From contig OX335662.1 of NCBI GenBank assembly GCA_946894095.1, forward strand, positions 14,216,001-14,280,000: 64,000 nucleotides of DNA, read 5' to 3'. Positions within the stretch are counted from its first letter, which is position 1, and the number at the start of each line of letters is the position of its first letter. Of the stretch, positions 28,991 through 37,771 are shown in pieces. The notes under the pieces were generated by a model that had not been told where the DNA came from, did not search any database, and saw nothing but the letters and a program-made list of their open reading frames with translations. This DNA is from Incurvaria masculella. Lineage: Eukaryota > Arthropoda > Insecta > Lepidoptera > Incurvariidae. The translations under genes and the position numbers were made by a program.

Positions 28991-30059
28991 TGACTTCATC
29001 ACACAGCATGCAACCATTTATACCTGATTTAGAGTATATAAATATCTTAAATTAAGATCACCACAGATTTGGAGGAGGTCTGGTTTTTCAAGAATATGTT
29101 TTTTATATCGTAAAAAATACAAAAAAATAGATTACCTACTCATTTAAATGTTTAAATATTTCATTGATTGAATTAAAGGTAAAATTTAAATTAAAATTAG
29201 ATTTCTTAAGAAGTTATAGGTTTCATATAGGTGAAACTGCCCGCGGTGAGGGCAGTTTCACCAGCTTGACATTTAACATGTCGAGTTATTGTTGTGGCTC
29301 AAGCACAGGTTACATTTTTAATTCTTCATCCAAGTTCTTCGCAGTTAAAATGCCGCTTTTAAATCTGGTTTTTTTCATGTATGGTTTCTCTATATTCTTC
29401 TAAGAATTCGCAACGTTTCCCTCTTGAAAATCCATCATTCTATGTCCGTATGTTTAATTTTTTTTGTAAATATCCGTATTTTTCAGTAAAAATAAATTCG
29501 AAAATGAACCTAAAAAAGACAACTTTTTCCAATTTTTATTAGCAAATATTTTACAATGTAAAAGGTGAAAATTATCCAAAATAAAAGGGCCAAAAATTTA
29601 AACATCCAGACATAGATTTCCAAAACCTAGCATGGAAACTGTTATCGCCCGTAGTATGGGGAAATGATAGGTAAATGGCCATAAGGGGACTTGCCAACAT
29701 CCATCATGACAATTCTGCAATCGCATTGAATGGCACTGGCATGGCACTTAGTTTGAGGTGTGTTGGGCTAGGACTAGACATCCATGTCCAGCGTGCGACA
29801 GGCAGGCGAGAGATAAGCATTATATTTGAGAACGGAAGTAGGTGTAGGCATACGTACCGGCGAACAACCAAAACGTGGCCTCTGCCTCTGCGCAGCTCGA
29901 TCCACAGTCCCGATGCGACACACTGCCAGCAACGTGCGTGAGAGGTTCTCGCGGGGCTGTACCCGAGAGCTTTGCCGGGCGAGCGGCGGCAGCGGACACC
30001 AGCACTGCTCGAATGTATCTACCCTCCGCTATCGTAGGTAAATGTTAAGAAACTAGCTA

Positions 30060-30560
30060 AAGCGGCGGCGAAGCTGAGGCGGAGGAGGCTCGCGAAGGAC
30101 TGTCGGAGGAGCTGGCGCGGTAGCGCGGTGTAGCGGCGGCGGCGGCGGAAGGTAGCGACCGACTCGCGCTCCCTCCACCACCGGCACGCGTGTCGCGGGC
30201 GCCACCGACGTCACGTCGCCGCACTAGCAGTAGTACCACGCAACACTTTCACTCGAGCCGTGTCGTCGTCGTCGCCACCGCCCCGCCCGCCCGCCTCCCC
30301 CGCGCCGCGTCGCTGCACACTTCGTTGCATCGACGAATACAATTGATGTCATCGTGGTACACAAGAAATGGGCAATGACTCCTCCCAGCGAGGAAGCAAG
30401 GACGGAAGCGCCAACAACTCATTTGTATGACGGCGAGGCGGAGGCGCGGCGCAGCCACTTTCACATACAATGTCTGTAGCGCCGGAGGACGAGTGAGTAT
30501 GCTTATGAATTCGCTCACTAATTCCAAAAATCGAGTTCCATGGCACGTGAGAGCTTCAAA
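30060..30560. promoter_or_regulatory. GC-rich island, possible promoter or 5' exon
   Basis: A sharp GC-rich, CpG-dense block in AT-rich DNA containing runs such as 'gtagcggcggcggcggcgga', 'cgtcgtcgtcgtcgccaccg' and 'ccccgcccgcccgcctcccc', with a CRE-like 'gacgtcac' at 30207. No open frame on either strand resembles a protein. A non-coding first exon of a gene outside the window, on either strand, would fit. Confidence 0.35.
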
Positions 30561-30723
30561 GGACACTATCTAGTGCGGCTCGCGGTGTAGGGACTAGAGG
30601 ACTTGCCTTTGATGCGAGGGGTCCGGGGTGGTTCACTGGGGGCGTGGGTGACGAGATGTTTACCTACTAAAACGCTGTACCACTGTTACACAATTCACAG
30701 CGGTTGGCACCACAGCCAACCCG

Positions 30724-31100
30724 CAGTGCGATTACGCATAATTTGAGGATGTTGCCGCGGTACGTGTAGGTGCGCCCCCGTCATTTCTAAAGCGCGATTA
30801 CGAAGCCGTTTTTCATCCACCTACATCCAGCACGGACCAATCTGTGTCGACAATAGGTCAACTTTTGAGGTACTTGACTAGACGAGCAGACGAAATAGGC
30901 GTTTACCTCCCCGCATTTGACAGTTCTTTGCCGTTTCGTAATACCGATTCGACGCGAAATGTATGGAGTTGACCTAATTGCTGCGGGTAGCGCTGAGTGC
31001 CGCACCATTTGTGAATGCATCGATTTCGTAATCGCAAAAGCTGTCATATTGCTGTAAGTACAGCAACCTACATCCAATTTTGTGCTTCGTAATTGCACTG
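30724..31100. mobile_element. Possible TIR element
   Basis: 'cagtgcgattacg' at 30724 and 'cgtaattgcactg' at 31088-31100 form an inverted pair about 380 bp apart, and 'gattacgaagc' recurs internally. No matching target duplication was found in the flanks, so the call is tentative. Confidence 0.35.
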
Positions 31101-31225
31101 CCGGTCATGCACCACTTTCTATCTCTTTCTGAGTTGGGTAAGTGCATTTATATTAAGTGCATGAATCTGAGCTGTTTCATAGTTCGGAACCAATGTAAAA
31201 CTGTAGGTCCCCTTCCCCTACCAGG

Positions 31226-31360
31226 TTAATTGCGCGGTGGGCATTGGATGAAACTTTGCTTGAAGCGGCAATGAAACAGTGTCCTCGTATTCCTTCCAGT
31301 TCAGTGTATCATATCATAATGGGAAGGTCCTGCCATGGCAGCTAATTCCTTCAGGAATAT
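31226..31360. repeat. Dispersed ~140-bp repeat, second copy
   Basis: 'gaagcggcaatgaaacagtg', 'cttccagttcagtgtatc' and 'gggaaggtcctgccatggca' match 24290-24390 in the same orientation. Confidence 0.65.
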
Positions 31361-31742
31361 GGTGTATTGAGATTACTGATCAAAGAAAGAAGGCTGAGGC
31401 TGAGGCTCTTATTTAATTAATCTGTGATTGAGCTGATTAATTGAATTTGATTAATTGAAAAAACGAGATTAATGAAAGACAATCTCGGACTAACTCATAT
31501 TGCGGTTTAGCATTTCATATGGCAATACTGAATACTGGATGCCTTGTTTGTGCTTTTCTGCACACCATTATCGCCCGGTTCCACCACCTCCAGCTACAAA
31601 AATCCCAAAGTTATCTTTCAGTTACATCATACAAATATTGCATGTAGCCGAAAGTTAACTATCGGATTTCAGGTAACTGGAGGTGGTGAAAACAGGGGTA
31701 TATCATTTATATCATTCTGGAGACCTCATACGGAAACGTTTA

Positions 31743-32880
31743 TCAGGGTTTCTTCGAGTCTAACAACGAGGCGCCATCTATCCTCCTCCACTTCAGCCCG
31801 GATTGCGGTCCGGAGACAGTATACCTGGCTAGCATCGTGCTGTCACCAGCGTAGCAATCAATGTCACCCAAGTTGAGCAGAAAAAGGATTGGGGAAAGCA
31901 CAGAGCCTTGTGGTACGCCGTGAAACGTTGTGGATTTTGAATAGCCACTAGTGTTCATTGCTCCTTGGCCAATGCTAATCCAACCGCCTTCCTCCCTCCG
32001 TGGTTCCAGTTAAAAGTTGAATCTAGCTTACCCTCAATAAAAAAACGGCGATGATAATTTCTTTTCGCGGCGACCATTTTGGCTCGCCCACTTTTCTGGC
32101 AGCCATCCTAGAGAGGACACCTCCACAAACCACGGTCCACTAACTACCGGTAACCCGTGCATTGACGTGCTAGCCATAGGAATCACCTTCGATAACCGTG
32201 GCAGAGAAGTTTTCATATTTAACAGAGGCCTCAACAGAAGGACAGACATTTTAACCCGAAGAAATCATTTTGTTTTGACTTTTTGTCATTGTATAATTAG
32301 TACCTAAATTTGTTCTAAACAAACTGTACATTTTTATTCTTCTAAAAAAATTTCTTATTCTTTTTCCCAGTCCCTGGTAGTGCTTGGCTCGGCTACCCCC
32401 TAAGGGTAGATCTTTCATTCACTTCTTTCCCGTTATTTGGAGTGGTGGCCTGTGATGAAGTGGACGGGGCCTCCGCAAAAGCGAGGAATCCGGGATAACG
32501 TCACAGCGGGTATTCACTGACATAGCTTTGGAGTAACAACATGCAGAAAGTCGGCGATCCAGTCACACAGATCGGTTGGAAGGCCATAGAACGGTAGCTT
32601 GGAAAGCAGTGCCTTGTACCAGACCTGGTTATGTGCTTTCGCGATAGCCATACTTTCGCCATGATTTTCGAGCGCATCACCCATCTCATGTGAGACGTAA
32701 ACTAGGAGATACAGATTCGGACGAATGCCGTAGTGCTGATCGCTCAGAAGTTCATTGATCTCTAGTTACCTCATCAACTAAGAGTTAATGATGCGCTCCA
32801 TCACTTTGCAGATAGGAGAGGTAATGGCCATGGGTCGGTAATTGGCTGAGTCTATCAGACTACCCTTAGTCTGATCGACT
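31743..32880 (-). pseudogene. Decayed non-LTR reverse transcriptase (two pieces)
   Basis: On the minus strand, 32880-32501 carries the region corresponding to 'NELLSDQHYG...LLVYVSHEMGDALE' and a shifted domain A, and 31958-31743 carries FHGVPQGSVLSPILFLLNLG followed by a 'DIDCYAGDST' box in which the catalytic YADD has become YAGD. It is the same family as 18780-19190 in the opposite orientation. Stops and frameshifts separate the pieces. Confidence 0.65.
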
Positions 32881-32925
32881 CGGCCAATTACCGACCGACC
32901 GAGCACAGCTCAACGGATCCATGGA
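32860..32925. repeat. Short hairpin
   Basis: 'gggtcggtaattggctgagt' and 'ctcggccaattaccgaccga' pair around a 'gactacccttagtctgatcg' loop region. Stem about 28 bp with few mismatches. Confidence 0.75.
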
Positions 32926-33114
32926 GCTGAAACAGAGCTGTCTCCAAGGGAAGGAGCCCAAACTGGCTGAACGTGGAACAAAATTATGTCAGTCCACTGC
33001 TGGACATACGCCTCTCCAATTTTCCTCCAGCCCCCCCGGCCCTGAGGGACATGTTTTCAATAAAAAGGAGGGGGAGGAGGGGAGGAAAATTGGTCTGAAA
33101 CCGGGCAAACTTGA

Positions 33115-33720
33115 GCTTTGGGCCTGATTTGAGATTACCGTGGTTAACACTCATATTAGGGTTTGTAAGAAACGGCTTACCCACGGTGTGTCGATGATGA
33201 TGGACCTCGTGGATGATGGACCAATGTTTTGTCCGGAACGTCGTGCAACATCAGCGACACACCTGAGTAAGTCGTTTCTTACAAACCAGTGGTGTAGCAA
33301 AGGTCACTAGCACCCGGTGCGGATCCCATATTTGCCGCCATTTAATTTTTGTGATTGATCATAAATTTGCATTTTTACCGTGCATAAAATTAAAGCAAGG
33401 TCAATAGGGTACTCTTATTCAGTCATTACGGCGAAGTACAAACAATTGGAAAAAATAAAATCGTATCATAATTAATTTCCTAAATAAAAGTTATTGAAGA
33501 AACGTCACACATGCATAAAACGTAGTGCCTGTATATATGGAAACAACAAAACATTGACAAACAATGTCGGAGGAAATATTTTTTCCGCCACCTGTGAAAT
33601 GCCTCCCCGTCAAAGTGCCGCGATGCCGCCCGGTGCTAACTGCACCCTCCCCCCCCCATGCTACGCCACTGTTACAAACCCTAAAATGAGGGTCAAATTA
33701 GTCTAAAAAAACCTGGTTCA
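33115..33720. mobile_element. Hairpin element interrupted by a hAT MITE
   Basis: Left arm 'taacactcatattagggttt' with 'gtaagaaacggcttac' is the inverse of 'gtaagtcgtttcttacaaac' (33267-33286) continued after the insertion by 'cctaaaatgagggtcaaatt' (33680-33699). The arms are contiguous only when 33287-33679 is removed, showing the order of insertions. Confidence 0.72.
33287..33671. mobile_element. hAT-type MITE with 8-bp target duplication
   Basis: Terminal inverted repeats 'cagtggtgtagca' and '..tgctacgccactg' flanked by the perfect 8-bp duplication TTACAAAC (33279-33286 and 33672-33679). The CAGTGGYGTAGC end and 8-bp duplication are diagnostic of hAT elements. 385 bp, no transposase. Confidence 0.85.
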
Positions 33721-34273
33721 AACTGTTACATTCCATGCCGTTCAAAACAGTAAAATTCAAAAAATATTCTGGTCGATAAGTTTATCATAATGTAAAATAA
33801 TTGTGTAGGTATGTGAAAACTAGGAAAGTGAAATGTTGAGCTTTCTGCTTTGTGTTAATAATTCGACTGTGCTGCGCCGGACTAGGCGCAAATAAGAAGT
33901 TATATTTTCAAATAGCAAATTTTATGGTTTATTGTTTATTCATCATCCACAGGCAGCACACTGAACTCGCATTTATCATATTTTAAGCCAGTTCAGCATT
34001 CACGGCGAAGAAGAACTGGCAAGAAACTTCGCTTAATTTTTTTCAACGTCCACTTAGTCTAAGTTTACAAATTTGTTGGCCACTGCTTACAGAAATACGG
34101 GTTATTGGTACCAGTTTGTGTAAATACATTATTTTAATTCCTTGTAACTTAAATAGCAAGTATTTATCGTTGATGATAAAAGAACTAAACACAGATTCAC
34201 AAAAATCTACCGTTCATGCCGTATGCAACAGTTCATGACAAATATCGGTTTATTTTTCAAAGTCCGTCATCTA

Positions 34274-34690
34274 ACCGGTGCCGGTTTTAACAATACCCGC
34301 GCCCTGGGCGAGATTTCTACGGCGCCCCCTATCTACTATTCAAACCCATGCGAAAAAAAGCCAAGGGAAATAATGTAATAAACATTTATTTCAAAATATG
34401 ATTAAATTTTACTTTTATAGCATTTCTTTCGGTAATTTATTTTATTAAGATAACTAAGTCTATATTTTCCGCAATTTTATTTTCGATTGACTAAGTTGTC
34501 TAGTTTATCAATCTAGATTGTAATATTGTCAATCGCAGACAGGTTTTTACTTACTTATAAATTATTTTATACAATTCAAAATAAAGACAGGATACAATCA
34601 CATTCTTATCGGCCAAAACAATTCAGTCTTATGACTTAAAAAAAACACTTTAATTTCATTTATTTCGACACTTATATGTACAGTCTTTTC
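34274..34690. repeat. Dispersed ~420-bp repeat, copy 2
   Basis: Direct counterpart of 28568-28990: 'gcgccctgggcgagatttct', 'caaacccatgcgaaaaaaag', 'aataaagacaggatacaatc'. Confidence 0.7.
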
Positions 34691-34761
34691 ATAACTTAAT
34701 ACAAATTGTAAATTTATGAAATTATGAATGAAGTGTTAATAATATTATCGTCTTTTATTTA

Positions 34762-34900
34762 AAACTAGATGCGGTACCCGGCTCCGCTCGGGTCCATGTT
34801 GTTTTAGACTGATGTCGGGCTGAATTATTTCCTAGATAAAAAGTAGCCCAAACGGCTAGTCCAAAAGGCTGGTCAATAGCGATGTAATTTATCTGCTACT
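34762..34900. repeat. 'ctagctg..ggctccgctcggg' repeat end
   Basis: 'gcggtacccggctccgctcg' followed by 'ggtccatgttgttttagact' and 'gatgtcgggctgaattattt' matches 54198-54300 closely and, inverted, the right ends at 44145-44195 and 56885-56952. A weaker relative starts at 47018. This is a widespread arthropod repeat family whose class I cannot assign with certainty. Confidence 0.75.
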
Positions 34901-35060
34901 TTTTAATCATAACGGATGGAGCCGATATAGCTTAATTAAATAAGAAATATTATAACATTCATATTTATAATACATAGGGCACACTATAAGTTTTCGGAAC
35001 TGCCCACTTAGCTAAAAAATATCGAAAAAGTAATTAAATATTTTGGTATTATAACGCATA

Positions 35061-35215
35061 GGGCCGAGTGCACGAAAGGGCAAAAAATCTAAATCATCGT
35101 CAACTTAAACACGTCACTTTGCATAGAGAGTATGAAAGGAACTCTATGCGGTTCACTAAAAGTGACGTGTTTGAACATTGTTTACTTATCCCTCTCTTCG
35201 TGCAATCGGTTCTTA
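35061..35215. mobile_element. Small TIR element (MITE)
   Basis: 'gggccgagtgcacgaa' at the left and 'ttcgtgcaatcggttctta' at the right are inverted, and the interior is itself palindromic ('cacgtcactttgcatagaga' against 'aaaagtgacgtgt'). A second copy at 55023-55302 is split by a LINE tail. Confidence 0.7.
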
Positions 35216-35600
35216 GGCTGTTATGACTTGTTGATCATTGCTAGATGGCGCTAGCTCGGATAACAATAATACGAAAGAGCTCCTGCTGAAAAGGTTTAAA
35301 ATAATATCAAATATACCGATTTAAAGTGTAAAAACATCTGACTTAAATAAATTTGCATGTGGATTAGTAGTGTGAGTGTTATTACAACGTGAAGTGTGGC
35401 AAATAGTTCTAAAAACACAAAAATATGAACAAAAAATATAAACGTAAAATGGAGTAAATACTTTATGAAAACCGAAATAAAAGGAACACAGAAAGGTCAG
35501 TGTCAAATACTCAAGACTTTTGAACAATATAACTATAAATGCATGTGCAAATCATTAATATCCTAATAATATCGCCATAACCTACCCTCAAACATTTATG

Positions 35601-35740
35601 GCGACACCTGTTGGAGAATAGCTCAACTCCCAATTGCGGCTGCATGATCTAAAAGTCAGCGACATCTGTTGGTAAATACCTCAACTCCCAATACCGGCTA
35701 CATGATCTTAAACTCAGCGACATCTATGTTTCGGTTGTGA
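35601..35740 (+). repeat. 58-bp tandem repeat in LINE 5' region
   Basis: 'gcgacacctgttggagaata' at 35601, 'gcgacatctgttggtaaata' at 35659 and 'gcgacatctatg' at 35717, each followed by 'cctcaactcccaat..cggct' and 'catgatct.aa'. Tandem 5'-UTR units in LINEs often act as internal promoter modules; that role is inferred. Confidence 0.8.
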
Positions 35741-35810
35741 AGCAACGACATCCTACAGCACACAAGCGGTACGTTTGCAAACCTTGCAAGCATACGTGAA
35801 CACAGCTGAA

Positions 35811-36857
35811 ATGAATAGCTGTACTATTTGTAATGATAAAATCGCCAGATCCAAACCGGGACTCCAATGTATGGGAGCCTGCAGTAACTGGTTCCACACA
35901 AAGTGTGCTAAGTTAACACCAGCAGCTGTAAATAGTTTGAAAAACGACGAGTTTGAATGGAAATGCCCTTCGTGCAAAAATAAAAAAAAACCCTCAATAG
36001 TTATGGACGATCCAATCGAACACCCATCCAGCCCCTTTTCTGCATCAATAGATATCGGTAATGCTGTCTCATCTCTTCAGAAAGATACAAAACTAATTCT
36101 GGCTACATTGCAGAACTACCACCAGCAACTTAACGATCTGAAGGAGACTCAGAAAGAGATATTGAAATCTTTGGAATACCAGGGCGACCGCGGCGATGAG
36201 CTGGAAAAGCTGGTGAAATTTCAAGCTACACAAATAAAGGAAGCAAACGAGGAACGAGCGGAACTTCGCAAGATAGTTCACGAAATGCGGTACAAATTCG
36301 ACAACGTGGAACAAGAGAGTCTCGCCGCCAATATCGAGGTGCAAGGTGTGCCCGAGAACGTGCAGCCCGTCGATGCAATCATGAAGGTGTGCTCCCAGGC
36401 CGGCTGCCCCCTCTCCCCCGCCGAGGTCGAGTGGGGACGCCGCCTTCCCGCCCCGCGCCCTCCCCATACGCGCGGCACCCCCTCCGGAGAAGGTGCACCC
36501 GCATCGCTGGCGCCGGCGCCGCTGCGCACGCCTTCTATCATCTACAAGCTAAACAACGTGGAAACGAAGCAGAGGGTGCTGACGGCTTGCAGAAGCAAAC
36601 AGCTGAAGGCCAACCTACTGGACCCAAAGATCCCGGTGGCCACCGCTCCTAAACTCTACTTCAACGAACAACTTACGCAGCAGCGGAAAGTGCTGCTTCA
36701 AGAAACAAAGAAATTCGCGAAAAATTATAATTATAAGTTTGTATGGACCAAAAATGGTCAAATACTCTTAAAAAAAGAGGAAGGGACGAACAAAGTTCAC
36801 TATATTAGGTCGACAAGTGATTTTATAAAGGTAGAAGGCCCGAAGAGAATTTCATAA
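35811..36857 (+). CDS. LINE ORF1: PHD finger, coiled coil, FP-like C-terminus
   Basis: 348 residues from the first ATG (35811). Residues about 4-52 form a PHD-type zinc finger: CTIC, CMGACSNWFHTKC and a closing CPSC. Residues about 95-175 are charged and heptad-like (LNDLKETQKEILKSLE, ERAELRKIVHEMRYKFDNVE), indicating a coiled coil for trimer or multimer assembly. A proline-rich GC-rich linker follows. Residues about 270-345 (PKLYFNEQLTQQRKVLLQET, then FVWTKNGQILLKKEEG and YIRSTSDF) match the FP protein C-terminal domain found in ORF1 proteins of CR1-like LINEs. By analogy it binds element RNA and may act as a nucleic-acid chaperone; the PHD finger could guide chromatin targeting. It ends 44 bp before the next ATG. 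No disabling mutations. Confidence 0.82.
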   Translation: MNSCTICNDKIARSKPGLQCMGACSNWFHTKCAKLTPAAVNSLKNDEFEWKCPSCKNKKKPSIVMDDPIEHPSSPFSASIDIGNAVSSLQKDTKLILATLQNYHQQLNDLKETQKEILKSLEYQGDRGDELEKLVKFQATQIKEANEERAELRKIVHEMRYKFDNVEQESLAANIEVQGVPENVQPVDAIMKVCSQAGCPLSPAEVEWGRRLPAPRPPHTRGTPSGEGAPASLAPAPLRTPSIIYKLNNVETKQRVLTACRSKQLKANLLDPKIPVATAPKLYFNEQLTQQRKVLLQETKKFAKNYNYKFVWTKNGQILLKKEEGTNKVHYIRSTSDFIKVEGPKRIS

Positions 36858-36901
36858 ATATTTTTAACGTCATACGATATATCTACACCTGTATTTAAAA
36901 A

Positions 36902-37771
36902 ATGATGCTGAAAAAATATTCAAAAAAATATCATTCTCATTTGTGTTATGACATTTTTAATTTTGATTTAAAAAATAGGTGCTATTTTTACACATTCTGT
37001 TTTATAAATTTAAGCTCTCTAGATGCATTAAGTGAAATTGTAATATTATTATTTTTAGGATTCTTTCTGGATTATATAGCATATTTGTTTTCTCAAATAT
37101 CGACTATCTACTATTATGAAATGAAATTAAAAATAATGTATTGTTATCACCAAATGTACACTGTGCTTCTATTTGCACGGACTATATTATTCTGGGACAA
37201 AATGGTTTTATCTTTTATTGTAGATCTGTTTTACGAAACGTATGCCACAATTAACTCTGGTGATGATTTTGAAACATTTAAGAACATTATATATTTAAAA
37301 ACAAAATATCTTAAAATGTCCTTCGCATTTTATAAAATTACTGTACATTTTATTTTATCATTTTTCAGGTTGCATGTACCATATGGCTATGTGTTAACTG
37401 TATTGGAACCCTTACAGTTAGATATGTTTATATGTCCTTGGTATTTAGGGGTATTAATTTTGTTTAAGAGAATTGTTCTCAATAGTATGTTCAGCAAATT
37501 CGTTTTAAGTACAATACTGAAATGGGCCATAAACTACTCATCTCATTTATTAATTAATATTTTCATTCTATTTCAATGTAAAACTAATGTCGACTGTGAC
37601 GCTCACATATACACATTACCCAACACAACCACATACATACCTACAGAAACCCTAACCCATCCTTATACATATGTATACTATAACTGCATACATTATTCAA
37701 CTCAAATTGCTCATGGCTTTTTATTCTGTTTTCTTAAACCAATCACACAAGATAATGGCCGCGTCAAATAA
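36902..37771 (+). CDS. Third LINE open frame: hydrophobic protein of unknown function
   Basis: A 289-codon frame starting ATGATG between ORF1 and ORF2, in a different frame from both, overlapping the first 101 bp of ORF2 as called here (17 bp if ORF2 starts at 37755). The protein is strongly hydrophobic and aromatic, with candidate membrane segments at residues about 44-66 (EIVILLFLGFFLDYIAYLF), 85-110, 140-158, 174-190 and 200-224 (STILKWAINYSSHLLINIFI), and a more polar threonine-rich tail ending in GRVK. I do not recognise a family. The DNA is T-rich, which alone biases translation to hydrophobic residues, but T/A-rich DNA should contain frequent stops: with about 8 percent stop codons expected by composition, 288 sense codons in a row are very unlikely by chance. 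The alternative is an inter-ORF spacer that happens to be open. Confidence 0.5.
   Translation: MMLKKYSKKYHSHLCYDIFNFDLKNRCYFYTFCFINLSSLDALSEIVILLFLGFFLDYIAYLFSQISTIYYYEMKLKIMYCYHQMYTVLLFARTILFWDKMVLSFIVDLFYETYATINSGDDFETFKNIIYLKTKYLKMSFAFYKITVHFILSFFRLHVPYGYVLTVLEPLQLDMFICPWYLGVLILFKRIVLNSMFSKFVLSTILKWAINYSSHLLINIFILFQCKTNVDCDAHIYTLPNTTTYIPTETLTHPYTYVYYNCIHYSTQIAHGFLFCFLKPITQDNGRVK

Noticed and set aside
36093..36541. Minus-strand frames under LINE ORF1
   Set aside because: Shadows of ORF1, which has clear domains on the plus strand.
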